Source: Fastidiosipila sp964627125 (lineage in GTDB: Bacteria; Bacillota; Clostridia; Saccharofermentanales; Fastidiosipilaceae). From it: 57,825 nucleotides of DNA. The stretch is taken from contig CAZVJQ010000009.1 of assembly GCA_964627125.1 (NCBI GenBank), positions 1 through 57,825 on the forward strand. Direction: 5' to 3'. Below are positions 1 to 7,838 of the stretch, piece by piece. The stretch's first letter is position 1; each line of letters starts with the position of its first letter. The notes beneath the pieces are model-generated. The model saw nothing but the letters and a program-made list of their open reading frames with translations, ran no database searches and was not told where the DNA came from. A program made the translations under genes and the position numbers.

Positions 1-255
1 AGTCATCACTTTATTGATTGGGATATTTTTACTAATAGTGCACTTAAGTACTTATTAGAAATTAATCCAAATGTTATTTTTATCCTCTGGGGCAAGCATG
101 CACTGAGTGCTGTCAAAAATTTAGATATTATATATAATATTGAATCTGCTCATCCATCACCATTATCTGCATATAGAGGGTTCTTTGGGTCTAAGCCTTT
201 TTCAAGAACTAATGAAATTCTAAATTCAATAGATTTAGAAGAAATCGCATGGTAA
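1..255 (+). CDS. ung: Uracil-DNA glycosylase, C-terminal part (5' end outside window)
   Basis: This is an open frame from the first base to a TAA at 253-255, giving 84 residues. It carries the C-terminal hallmarks of family-1 UDG: a WGKHA segment (family WG..A) at about residues 30-34, the leucine-loop HPSPLSA at about 55-61, and RGFFGSKPFSRTN, matching the conserved R-G-F-F-G-x-K-x-F-S-x-x-N ending. The family removes uracil from DNA to start base-excision repair. Only about the last third is visible, so the catalytic aspartate and water-activating loop cannot be checked. No terminator is obvious before the tRNA-Ser promoter. The assignment is secure from motifs alone. Confidence 0.93.
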   Translation, partial: SHHFIDWDIFTNSALKYLLEINPNVIFILWGKHALSAVKNLDIIYNIESAHPSPLSAYRGFFGSKPFSRTNEILNSIDLEEIAW

Positions 256-353
256 ATAGAAAATTCGGATATCTATAAATAGATAATAATCTTACATTCA
301 AGTATAATTTTAATAGTTTATAAAAGTATAATTCAATCGATAAATAATAATGT

Positions 354-382
354 TTGACGGTAAATATTAGCTATGCTAATAT
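354..382 (+). promoter_or_regulatory. Promoter of tRNA-Ser
   Basis: TTGACG (354-359) and TAATAT (377-382) are separated by 17 bp, with a TG one base before the -10 box (extended -10). The tRNA begins 22 bp further on. An inverted repeat ATATTAGC-TAT-GCTAATAT (364-382) overlaps the spacer and the -10 box. Confidence 0.7.
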
Positions 383-403
383 CTCTCTTGCATTTCAAAT
401 ATT

Positions 404-494
404 GGAGAGTTGGCTGAGCGGCTGAAGGCGCACGACTGGAACTCGTGTTAACGTTAATAGCGTTACGAGGGTTCAAATCCCTCACTCTCCGCCA
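404..494 (+). tRNA. tRNA-Ser (GGA anticodon)
   Basis: The acceptor stem GGAGAGT (404-410) pairs with ACTCTCC (484-490), followed by the discriminator G and an encoded CCA (492-494). The anticodon stem CACGA/TCGTG encloses the loop CTGGAAC, giving anticodon GGA (serine, UCC/UCU codons). A long variable arm, as expected for a class II tRNA, and a GTTCAAATC T-loop are present. Confidence 0.96.
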
Positions 495-501
495 TGTATA
501 T

Positions 502-527
502 GACCATCCTTATGGGTGGTCTTTTTT
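502..527 (+). terminator. Intrinsic terminator after tRNA-Ser
   Basis: GACCATCC-TTAT-GGGTGGTC hairpin (8 bp with one G-T pair) followed by six T. It lies 7 bp after the encoded CCA. Confidence 0.85.
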
Positions 528-603
528 AACTTCATTTTTACATATGTCATAAATAGATATCTTTATTGTATAATGTATACAACTATTTTTATTGAGGTAT
601 ATT

Positions 604-2433
604 ATGAGTAAAAACATATACAAGTATCCATTAAATGAGCGCCGTCAAATCACTGACTTACGCGACATGTTGGATTCAAGCTATTCACTCTATGCAGATA
701 AGACTGCATTCTTAAGTAAAGACCCAGTCTCTTTGAGAGAAATCGGTCCACAATCACAAGAAGCATTAAACTATAAGCCTAATGCTGAAGATGAATATAG
801 AGAAATTTCCTACAAACAGTTCCATGACGATGTTAAAAACTTAGGTTCAGCATTGAAGTCACTAGGTATTAAATCTACTGATATGGTCTGTATCTTGGCT
901 GAAACTAGATATGAATGGTATGTAAGCTATCTTGCAACAGTTAATGGGCTAGCAATAGTAGTTCCTTTAGATAGGAATTTAGCTCCTGCTGAATTACTAA
1001 ACAATCTTGAAAGAGCAAATAACAATACAATTATTTACTCTGCATCAAATAGAGATAAATTATTAGAAATTAAAGACGAGATTGGTTTTATCGAAAACTA
1101 TATCAGCATGGATATTCCTAAAACTGAGAACAATGAGAAAATTACTAATCCTGTAATTAATGAAAAAGAAGAACATTACTTCTGGGACTTAATTGAGAAG
1201 GGAAGTGAAATAAGAGAAGGTGGAGATTTATCCTACGATACTCTACCGATAGATCCAGATGCATTTAGTATTTTATTATTTACATCAGGAACTACATCTA
1301 AGTCTAAGGCAGTTATGCTTAGCCACAAAAACATTTGTTCAGATACTTATGCATCTACTCAAATTGTTGACTTCTCAGATACTATAGCATTATCAATTTT
1401 ACCTTTACACCATACTTATGAAGCTACTTGTGGTTTCTTAATTCAGTTGTATATGGGTAACACTGTAGCTATTGGGGATGGTCTAAGACATATTACTAAG
1501 AATGCTGTCCAGGCCCAAGCATCAATGATCCTAATGGTACCTGCAATTCTAGAAGCAATTTATAAGCGTATAACAAAAACACTTGAAAAAGACCCTGATA
1601 CTGCTAAGAAGCTACAAACCGGTATAAAGATTAATAAATTCCTAAATAGAATAGGTATAGATATTAGTAGAAAGATATTTAGTAAAGTTCATGATATCTT
1701 CGGTGGAAATATGAACTTCCTGATTGTCGGTGGTGCTGCAATTGAGCCTAAGATATTAGATTTCTTCAATGAATTAGGATTCACTGCCTTCCAAGGTTAT
1801 GGACTTACTGAAGCATCTCCAATCTTTGCTGTTAATAGAGACAACTATAAGGTTTCTGCATCTTGTGGTTTACCAATTCCAATTATGGAAGCTAAGATTA
1901 TAAATAAAGATGAACACGGAATAGGTGAAATTATTGGTAGAGGTCCTAATATAATGTTAGGCTACTACCAAGATGAAGAATTAACTAATGAAGTTATTGA
2001 TGAAGAAGGATATTACCACACAGGTGACTACGGCTACATCGATGATAAAGGTTTCTTATATATCACAGGGCGTAAAGCAAATATTATTGTTGCTAAGAAT
2101 GGTGAGAATGTTTTCCCAGAAGAATTAGAATTCTTATTAGCAGAACATGAGATTATTCAAGAGTCAGTAGTATTTGGTGAAAGAGATGATGCAAGCAATG
2201 AACAAATAATTTCAGTTGAAGTATTCCCTAATGCTGAAGTAGTTGAAGAGACTTTTGGCAAAGTCGACCTTACTGATTCAAAAGTTCTTGAAGAAGTTGA
2301 AAGATTAGTTAAAGAGACCAACAAGAAGTTACAAATTCATCAGAAGATTGAAACTGTAATTCTTAGAGAAGAACCATTTATAAGAAATACATCGAACAAA
2401 ATTATAAGAACTAGAAACCAAAGAAATGTATAA
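604..2433 (+). CDS. AMP-binding long-chain acyl-CoA synthetase (FadD-like)
   Basis: This 609-aa ANL-superfamily enzyme would activate a carboxylic acid, most likely a fatty acid, to acyl-AMP and then acyl-CoA. Visible motifs in order are the P-loop LFTSGTTSKSKAVMLSH (about 228-244), the LPLHHTYE segment, GYGLTEASP (about 399-407), the YHTGDYGYID motif with its ATP-ribose aspartate, the hinge ITGRKANIIVAKNGENVFPEELE, and a C-terminal basic lysine region (NTSNKIIRTR) just before the stop. The ATG at 604 follows GAGG with six bases between. A TTG at 592 would extend the frame but has no better ribosome-binding site. A -10 TATAAT lies at 569-574. Exact substrate chain length cannot be read from sequence. 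Confidence 0.88.
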   Translation: MSKNIYKYPLNERRQITDLRDMLDSSYSLYADKTAFLSKDPVSLREIGPQSQEALNYKPNAEDEYREISYKQFHDDVKNLGSALKSLGIKSTDMVCILAETRYEWYVSYLATVNGLAIVVPLDRNLAPAELLNNLERANNNTIIYSASNRDKLLEIKDEIGFIENYISMDIPKTENNEKITNPVINEKEEHYFWDLIEKGSEIREGGDLSYDTLPIDPDAFSILLFTSGTTSKSKAVMLSHKNICSDTYASTQIVDFSDTIALSILPLHHTYEATCGFLIQLYMGNTVAIGDGLRHITKNAVQAQASMILMVPAILEAIYKRITKTLEKDPDTAKKLQTGIKINKFLNRIGIDISRKIFSKVHDIFGGNMNFLIVGGAAIEPKILDFFNELGFTAFQGYGLTEASPIFAVNRDNYKVSASCGLPIPIMEAKIINKDEHGIGEIIGRGPNIMLGYYQDEELTNEVIDEEGYYHTGDYGYIDDKGFLYITGRKANIIVAKNGENVFPEELEFLLAEHEIIQESVVFGERDDASNEQIISVEVFPNAEVVEETFGKVDLTDSKVLEEVERLVKETNKKLQIHQKIETVILREEPFIRNTSNKIIRTRNQRNV

Positions 2434-2437
2434 AAAT

Positions 2438-2480
2438 AAGAACCTCCAAGTTAATAATTTAACAAGGAGGTTCTTTGCTT
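2438..2480 (+). terminator. Hairpin terminator after acyl-CoA synthetase
   Basis: Perfect 10-bp inverted repeat AAGAACCTCC / GGAGGTTCTT (2438-2447, 2466-2475) with an 18-nt loop, followed by a short interrupted T stretch. The weak T tract makes it a leaky or modest terminator. Confidence 0.55.
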
Positions 2481-2498
2481 AATGAATAGGTGGTGTAT

Positions 2499-3425
2499 AT
2501 GGAAAATAACCCAAGAATAGTTATAAGTGATTTAAGAAAATCATTTTCTAGAGTTGAAATCATAAGGGGAGTAAACTTTGAAGTTTTCCCAGGAGAAGTA
2601 CTTGGCTTAATTGGACCAAATGGTGCCGGAAAATCTACAATTATAAAGATGTTAACTGGGCTAATCTATCCTAATTCAGGTGAGATAAATTATGAAGGAA
2701 TGTTTTACAAACAAGACTTCGTAAAAATAAAACCTAATATTGGAGCTATAGTCGAGAATCCTGATTTATTTCCATATTTAACTGGAATGGATCACTTGAA
2801 GTTGAAGTCAAAAATGTATCCAGGTACTACTAATGAAGATATTTTACGCTCAGCAGAAATTGTTGAAATGACTAATGCTTTGGACAAGAAGGTTAAAGCA
2901 TATTCACTAGGTATGAAGCAAAGACTGTCATTAGCCACCATTCTTTTAGGAAATCCAGACTTCATAATTCTAGATGAACCATTTAATGGATTAGACCCTA
3001 GTGGTATAAGAGACTTAAGAACTATAATAAGAAATCTTGCTCTTGAGAGAAATATATCAGTACTAGTCTCATCTCATATCTTAAGTGAGGTAGAAGCTCT
3101 CTGCGATAGGATAGTAATGATTAGTAAAGGTCAAATCATTGACGTTAAAACAATGGAAGAGCTTACAAGTAATACAGATGATAGAAGAGTTAGAATTAAG
3201 ACAGATAATCAAGTTCGCTTATCTCAATACTTAAACTTTAGAAATGTTCCATTTGAAGAAGCTTATGGATACATCATTGCAAGTTATGATTATGGAAGTA
3301 CAACCGATTTAATTAAAGAGCTCTTAAATGAGAACTTTGAAATATTTGCTATTGAGCAGATGCATAGGTCATTAGAAGATGCATTTGTTGAAGTGATGGA
3401 TAAGTGGGGAGGAATTATAGAATAA
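2499..3425 (+). CDS. ABC transporter ATP-binding protein (BcrA/CcmA-type exporter)
   Basis: This 308-aa cytoplasmic ATPase drives an ABC-2-type exporter. Seen directly: Walker A GPNGAGKST (39-47), the signature SLGMKQRLSLA (about 135-145), Walker B FIILDEPFNGLDP, and the switch histidine in SSHILSE. The C-terminal ~90 residues are the extra domain common in bacitracin/lantibiotic-resistance-type ATPases. AGGTGG ends six bases before the ATG at 2499; the GTG at 2490 overlaps that ribosome-binding site and is less likely. The stop overlaps the permease start by one base (TAATG), so the two products are probably translationally coupled. The substrate is unknown. Confidence 0.9.
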   Translation: MENNPRIVISDLRKSFSRVEIIRGVNFEVFPGEVLGLIGPNGAGKSTIIKMLTGLIYPNSGEINYEGMFYKQDFVKIKPNIGAIVENPDLFPYLTGMDHLKLKSKMYPGTTNEDILRSAEIVEMTNALDKKVKAYSLGMKQRLSLATILLGNPDFIILDEPFNGLDPSGIRDLRTIIRNLALERNISVLVSSHILSEVEALCDRIVMISKGQIIDVKTMEELTSNTDDRRVRIKTDNQVRLSQYLNFRNVPFEEAYGYIIASYDYGSTTDLIKELLNENFEIFAIEQMHRSLEDAFVEVMDKWGGIIE

Positions 3426-4056
3426 TGAGTAACTATTATAGAATTACAAATGTAGAATTTCGAAAAATATTTAAACGTAGAGCTCCCTATATTTTAATGA
3501 TTTTAGTAATTGTAATGGCTTTTATCGTNNNNNNNNNNNNNNNNNNNNNNNNNNNNNNNNNNNNNNNNNNNNNNNNNNNNNNNNNNNNNNNNNNNNNNNN
3601 NNNNNNNNNNNNNNNNNNNNNNNNNNNNGTGGAATAGTCTTTGGTTTTGATGATCCAATGGCTCCTTACGTTTTTGCTATTGGACAACAAGTTTTTGAAA
3701 TGCCTATAATTTTATATGGAATATGTCTGTATATAATTGCTGTGATTTCCTTGGTGATGCCGATGGCTTTGGCCCTTTTAGTAGCAGTAATATCAAAATC
3801 TAATGTAATAACTATAACAGTGACTATGCTTACATATTTTGTATTGAATCCAATTTTGTTAAATACCGCAAATAGCGTGAAGGGAATGAATTGGCTAAGA
3901 TTCTCACCTTTCTTGAATATGCATCTTGAGGATTACTTAATTCAAGGAGTACTTGTTGACAATACTTCATTTATTTTTACATTGATAATGTCTATTATTT
4001 ATGGAGCTGTATTCTTGATTTTAAGTGCAGAAATATTCAATAAAACTGATGTATAA
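3425..4056 (+). CDS. ABC-2 type permease, interrupted by an assembly gap
   Basis: This is the membrane partner of the preceding ATPase. The N-terminal ~34 residues (3425-3528) end in a first hydrophobic segment (YILMILVIVMAFI). The sequence is then 100 N (3529-3628). It resumes in a frame with several long hydrophobic helices and ends at 4056 (NKTDV). The flanks of the gap share no overlap and the reading frame across it is not defined, so the true missing length is unknown. From the usual ~230-260 aa of such permeases, a few hundred bases are probably absent. Read as a whole gene it is likely intact in the organism; the break is an assembly matter. Confidence 0.72.
3529..3628. other. Assembly gap (100 N) inside the ABC permease
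   Basis: A run of exactly 100 N. The left flank ends ...TTTATCGT and the right flank begins GTGGAATAG; they share only GT, so unlike the second gap this one probably hides real sequence. Confidence 0.98.
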
Positions 4057-4070
4057 GAATGTGAGGTAAT

Positions 4071-4184
4071 ATGAAGAAAGATGAATGGAAAGTAATTTTA
4101 TTTTTTATAGTATTAGGAATTTTAGCGATAGGATCTTTAGTAGCATTATTCTTCGTACTTAGAGAATTGAGAAATTTCGGATAA
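4071..4184 (+). CDS. Small single-pass membrane protein, 37 aa
   Basis: ATG at 4071, 14 bases after the permease stop, with GAGG a few bases upstream; TAA at 4182-4184. The peptide starts MKKDEWKV, continues with about 20 hydrophobic residues (ILFFIVLGILAIGSLVALFF) and ends in a charged tail VLRELRNFG. A positive/charged N-terminus, one transmembrane helix and a short tail suggest a small inner-membrane protein, perhaps an accessory subunit of the ABC exporter it follows. No family is recognised. Placement and ribosome-binding site support that it is translated. Confidence 0.55.
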   Translation: MKKDEWKVILFFIVLGILAIGSLVALFFVLRELRNFG

Positions 4185-4188
4185 TGAT

Positions 4189-4217
4189 TTGACTAGATGT
4201 AATTAAAAAAATATATT
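4189..4217 (+). promoter_or_regulatory. Promoter of the glutaredoxin-like gene
   Basis: TTGACT (4189-4194), 17-bp spacer, TATATT (4212-4217), ahead of a strong AAAGGAGG ribosome-binding site (4244-4251). Confidence 0.6.
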
Positions 4218-4259
4218 TAAATGATAGTATTTTAATGATGATTAAAGGAGGTAGAGAAT

Positions 4260-4523
4260 ATGATAATGTATGGAACCACTGACTGTGAAGACACAATCGA
4301 TGCTAAAGAAGTATTAGAAGAACTTGGAATTGCATATGAATTTAGAGATTTAGGTGTTACTGTAAATCTTAAAGAATTTTTACAACTAAGAGATACACTT
4401 GATATTTTCGATAGAGTTAAAGAAAAAGGGTTCATCGGAATACCATGTTTCGTTTTTGGTGACGAAGATAATAAAATTATTACTCGTAAACTCGAAGATG
4501 TTAAAGCTCAACATGGGTTCTAA
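4260..4523 (+). CDS. Glutaredoxin-related small protein
   Basis: An 87-aa thioredoxin-fold protein. The N-terminal strand leads into TTDCEDTIDAKEVLEELGI, where a canonical glutaredoxin would have C-x-x-C. Here only the first cysteine is kept and the second position is threonine. The cis-proline loop IPCFVFGDED (about 60-69) is recognisable and carries a second, non-canonical cysteine. It resembles short stand-alone glutaredoxin-related proteins of Firmicutes, which probably act by a monothiol mechanism or as redox sensors. The start is fixed by AAAGGAGG seven bases or so upstream. No redox partner gene is adjacent. Confidence 0.7.
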   Translation: MIMYGTTDCEDTIDAKEVLEELGIAYEFRDLGVTVNLKEFLQLRDTLDIFDRVKEKGFIGIPCFVFGDEDNKIITRKLEDVKAQHGF

Positions 4524-4536
4524 ATCTTTGAAAAGT

Positions 4537-4680
4537 GCAAGACAGCTTGCATAAGCTGGTACCTTGTGCTATCATTTCTCGAGAAAAAAATACACACATA
4601 GCTATGTTCCTGTTGCAAATATTAATTATGAAATATTCGTTAGAAAATAGCTATGGAGGCATAAACAGGAGGAAAAATTT
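4537..4680 (+). promoter_or_regulatory. Structured 5' leader of rpsB
   Basis: The leader holds a hairpin GCAAG-A-CAGCTT / AAGCTG...CTTGT (4537-4567), a 10-bp palindrome TTCTCGAGAA (4576-4585), and two copies of ATAGCTATG-type palindromes (4597-4605 and 4647-4655) that can pair over 9 bp. A TCCTGTT (4608-4614) is complementary to AACAGGA (4664-4670), which includes the Shine-Dalgarno AGGAGG (4667-4672). Regulation by S2 or another factor is an inference. Confidence 0.4.
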
Positions 4681-5460
4681 ATGGCCGTTGTAACAATGAA
4701 ACAATTATTGGAAGCTGGTGTACACTTCGGACACCAAACCAAGAGATGGAATCCTAAGATGAAGGAATACATCTACACAGAACGTAATGGAATTTACATA
4801 GTTGACTTAGAAAAAACTATGTCACTTATTAATAAGGCATATGATTTCATTAGAGAAGTATCAGAAAATAATGGAAAAATTCTTTTCGTAGGTACTAAGA
4901 AACAAGCTCAAGAGTCAGTTAAAGAAGAGGCTATTAGAGCAGGTCAATACTATGTAAACAATAGATGGTTAGGTGGTACTTTAACTAACTACCAAACAAT
5001 TAAGAAGAGAATTGCATATCTTAAAGAATTAGAAGAGATGGAAACAAATGGTCACTTCGATTTATTACCTAAGAAAGAAGTTTCTCAATTACGTGCAGAA
5101 CGTGAAAAATTAGAGTTAAACTTAGGTGGTATTAAAGATATGAATGGTCTACCTGACGTAATGTTTGTTGTTGACCCAGGTGAAGAAGATATCGCAGTAG
5201 CAGAAGCTAAGAGACTAAATATTCCTATAGTAGCTATTGTAGATACAAACTGTGACCCAGACTTAATTGATCATGTTATCCCAGGTAACGATGATGCTAT
5301 TCGTGCAGTTAAACTTATCTCAAGTGTTATGGCAGATGCTGTATTAGAAGGTAAGCAAGGACATCAAGACAACTTAGCTGAAGAGACAGAAGGTCAAGTA
5401 ATTGACAATGAAGAACTTGACTCAATTGAATTTGATGAAGAAGATACTGACGAAGAATAG
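4681..5460 (+). CDS. rpsB: 30S ribosomal protein S2
   Basis: A 259-aa S2 with the expected opening VTMKQLLEAGVHFGHQTKRWNPKM, the internal GTKKQAQ and RWLGGTLTN segments, and DTNCDPD near residue 180. S2 binds late to the head/body junction of the small subunit. The last ~35 residues form an acidic tail (rich in E and D, ending TDEE) longer than a minimal S2. The ATG follows AGGAGG with eight bases between. tsf follows after a 95-bp spacer, the usual rpsB-tsf order. Confidence 0.97.
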   Translation: MAVVTMKQLLEAGVHFGHQTKRWNPKMKEYIYTERNGIYIVDLEKTMSLINKAYDFIREVSENNGKILFVGTKKQAQESVKEEAIRAGQYYVNNRWLGGTLTNYQTIKKRIAYLKELEEMETNGHFDLLPKKEVSQLRAEREKLELNLGGIKDMNGLPDVMFVVDPGEEDIAVAEAKRLNIPIVAIVDTNCDPDLIDHVIPGNDDAIRAVKLISSVMADAVLEGKQGHQDNLAEETEGQVIDNEELDSIEFDEEDTDEE

Positions 5461-5555
5461 TTTTTAATACATTTATAACTATTAAGAAACACCAAAATCT
5501 AGTAGAATGATTACTAGTGTATAAATAATGAGAAAATAAACTTTGGAGGATAGTA

Positions 5556-6212
5556 ATGGCAGATATAACAGCAAAACAAGTTAAAGAATTACGTGACCTT
5601 ACAGGTACAGGTATGATGGACAGCAAGAAGGCTTTGATTGAAACAAATGGTGATATTGAAGCTGCTGTTGTTTGGTTAAGAGAAAATGGTATGGCTAAGG
5701 CAAGTAAGAAGTCAAGTCGTGTTGCAGCAGAAGGTATGGTTCACTCATACATCCACGCTGGTGGTAAAGTTGGTGTTCTAGTTGAAGTTAACTCAGAAAC
5801 TGACTTCGTTGCTAAAAATGAATCTTTCCAAGCATTTGTTCATGATGTTGCATTACAAATTGCAGGTATGAGTCCACAATGGGTAAGAAGAGAAGAAGTT
5901 CCTGCAGAAATTATTGAGCAAGAGAAGGCTATTATTAAGGCTGAAGCTCTTAATGAAGGTAAACCTGAAAATGTTGTAGATAGAATTGTTGAAGGTAGAG
6001 CAGAGAAGTTCTACGCACAAAACGTTCTTCTAGAGCAAGCATTTGTTAAAGATGACAGCAAGACAATCAATGACTTATTAATTGAGAAAATTTCTGAAAT
6101 CGGTGAAAACTTAGTTATTAGACGTTTTACTCGCTACCAATTAGGTGAAGGAATCGAAAGAAAAGAAGAAGACTTCGCAGAAGAGGTTGCCCGTCAGTTA
6201 GGTAATAAATAG
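5556..6212 (+). CDS. tsf: Translation elongation factor Ts
   Basis: A 218-aa EF-Ts, the nucleotide-exchange factor that recycles EF-Tu-GDP. The N-terminal UBA-like module VKELRDLTGTGMMDSKKAL (10-28) and the core NSETDFVAKN (about 79-88) are diagnostic. Its length matches the short EF-Ts form rather than the ~290-aa form. The start follows TTGGAGG. A small hairpin CTAGTA/TACTAG lies in the spacer from rpsB; a strong terminator follows. Confidence 0.97.
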   Translation: MADITAKQVKELRDLTGTGMMDSKKALIETNGDIEAAVVWLRENGMAKASKKSSRVAAEGMVHSYIHAGGKVGVLVEVNSETDFVAKNESFQAFVHDVALQIAGMSPQWVRREEVPAEIIEQEKAIIKAEALNEGKPENVVDRIVEGRAEKFYAQNVLLEQAFVKDDSKTINDLLIEKISEIGENLVIRRFTRYQLGEGIERKEEDFAEEVARQLGNK

Positions 6213-6218
6213 TAATTG

Positions 6219-6249
6219 ATGAGGTGTTATTTAAACACCTCATTTTTTA
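6219..6249 (+). terminator. Intrinsic terminator after tsf
   Basis: ATGAGGTGTT-ATTTA-AACACCTCAT, a perfect 10-bp stem followed by six T. Confidence 0.92.
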
Positions 6250-6311
6250 TGAAATTTTCAGCTCGTGAATTAATATAATTAAAATAAATCGAGCGGATTT
6301 ATAGGAGTTAT

Positions 6312-7025
6312 ATGAGTAAAGCAAAATATAAGAGAATTTTACTGAAGCTTTCAGGTGAAGTACTAGCCGGAGAGAACTCATCAGGAATTAATCCAGAAAC
6401 TGTAAATTCAATAGTTAAGAGTATTGTTGAACTTAGTGATTTAGGTGTTGAAGTAGCACTTGTCGTAGGTGGTGGTAACTTCTGGAGAGGTGCTCAAAAC
6501 ACTGGCGTAGATAGAGTAAGTGCAGATCACATGGGTATGTTAGCAACCTGTATGAATGCATTATATTTATCAGATGCAATTGAGCAACTAGGTAAAAAGA
6601 CTAGAGTAATGAGTGCCATTGAAATGAAACAAATAATGGAACCTTACATCAGAAGAAGAGCAGTCAGACATTTAGAGAAGGGTAGAATTGTTATATTCGC
6701 AGCCGGAACCGGTAACCCATATTTCTCAACAGATTCAGGTGCAGCTCTTAGAGCAGCCGAAATTAGTGCTGACATTATATTTAAAGCAACTAACGTTGAT
6801 GGAGTTTATGATAAAGATCCAAACGTACATGATGATGCTGTTTTATATAGTGATTTAACTCATGAAGAAGTATTACAAAATGATTTACGTGTTATGGATG
6901 CAACTGCAGCAGCTCTTGCAAGAGATAATGATATAGATATTGCAGTATTTAATTTAGATGATCCTAATAACATCATTAAGATGGCAAAAGGTGAGCTAGA
7001 TAGAGCTACAGTAGTACATAATTAA
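6312..7025 (+). CDS. pyrH: UMP kinase
   Basis: This 237-aa amino-acid-kinase-fold enzyme phosphorylates UMP to UDP. Motifs seen are KRILLKLSGEVLAG (7-20), VVGGGNFWRG (about 52-61, the UMP/phosphate loop), GTGNPYFSTDSGAALRA (about 131-147) and ATNVDGVYDKDP (about 156-167). It sits between tsf and frr in the standard rpsB-tsf-pyrH-frr order. The ATG follows TAGGAG. Confidence 0.97.
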   Translation: MSKAKYKRILLKLSGEVLAGENSSGINPETVNSIVKSIVELSDLGVEVALVVGGGNFWRGAQNTGVDRVSADHMGMLATCMNALYLSDAIEQLGKKTRVMSAIEMKQIMEPYIRRRAVRHLEKGRIVIFAAGTGNPYFSTDSGAALRAAEISADIIFKATNVDGVYDKDPNVHDDAVLYSDLTHEEVLQNDLRVMDATAAALARDNDIDIAVFNLDDPNNIIKMAKGELDRATVVHN

Positions 7026-7047
7026 AGTAATTTATAATTTTGATTTT

Positions 7048-7080
7048 AATCCGTAGTGTATGCTGCGGATTATTATATTG
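7048..7080 (+). terminator. Terminator-like hairpin after pyrH
   Basis: AATCCGTAG / CTGCGGATT (7048-7056 and 7063-7071, one G-T pair) with a 6-nt loop, followed by an AT-rich, not purely T, stretch. Moderate strength. Confidence 0.5.
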
Positions 7081-7121
7081 TCAAAATTAATTAAGCAAAT
7101 TATATTTTGCAAATAGTTTTA

Positions 7122-7150
7122 TTGTAGAATTAAGCTATTTTCACTATAAT
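7122..7150 (+). promoter_or_regulatory. Promoter of frr
   Basis: TTGTAG (7122-7127), 17-bp spacer, consensus TATAAT (7145-7150), 31 bp before the frr start codon. Confidence 0.65.
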
Positions 7151-7180
7151 GTTAGATACTATTATTAAAGGAGTAATTTT

Positions 7181-7735
7181 ATGGAATTAGATTATAAGTC
7201 TTATGAAGACAGAATGAGCATGAGCATCGAGGTTCTACAATCAGATTTAAATAACATCAGAACTGGTAGAGCCAATCCTAATGTTCTAAATCAAATCGTA
7301 GTACCATATTACGGAACCGATACACCATTAAACCAGGTTGCATCTATTTCAGTTCCAGAACCAAGACAATTATTAATTCAACCATGGGATCAATCACTAT
7401 TAGCAGATATTGAAAGAATCATCATCAACTCAGATTTAGGTTTAAACCCAAATAACGATGGTAAAGTAATTAGATTAAACTTCCCATCACTAACAGAAGA
7501 GAGAAGAAAAGAATTAACTAAACAAGTTGATAAAGTTGGTGAAGAAACTAAAGTTGCAATTAGAAATATTCGTCGTGATTTCTTAGATAAGGCTAAACGT
7601 TCAGAGAAGAATTCAGAAATCTCTGAAGATGGATTAAGACTTGCAGAAGAAAACATACAAGAGCTGACAGATAAATATACAGCCAAGGTAGATGAAGTAG
7701 TTGCTAAGAAGAACGAAGATTTATTAACTGTATAA
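7181..7735 (+). CDS. frr: Ribosome recycling factor
   Basis: A 184-aa RRF, which with EF-G splits the post-termination ribosome. The family signature is complete: DLNNIRTGRANPNVL (24-38), VPYYGTDTPLNQVASISVPEPRQLLIQPWD (42-71 region), and the long coiled-coil arm through KQVDKVGEETKVAIRNIRRD. The start follows AAAGGAG. It has its own promoter and is closed by a strong terminator, so it is probably a single-gene unit. Confidence 0.98.
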   Translation: MELDYKSYEDRMSMSIEVLQSDLNNIRTGRANPNVLNQIVVPYYGTDTPLNQVASISVPEPRQLLIQPWDQSLLADIERIIINSDLGLNPNNDGKVIRLNFPSLTEERRKELTKQVDKVGEETKVAIRNIRRDFLDKAKRSEKNSEISEDGLRLAEENIQELTDKYTAKVDEVVAKKNEDLLTV

Positions 7736-7762
7736 GAGCATAATTATTAATGTATAATTTAG

Positions 7763-7790
7763 ACAGCCGGCTCTTGTGACCGGCTGTTTT
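7763..7790 (+). terminator. Intrinsic terminator after frr
   Basis: ACAGCCGG / CCGGCTGT, a GC-rich perfect 8-bp stem with a 9-nt loop followed by T4. Confidence 0.88.
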
Positions 7791-7838
7791 CGCAAGCTAT
7801 TATATAATATTTTTGATAAGTAAGGATTTACAATAAAT

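Noticed and set aside
4576..4585. TTCTCGAGAA palindrome as a terminator of the glutaredoxin-like gene
   Set aside because: It is followed by A residues on the + strand rather than T, and has no loop.
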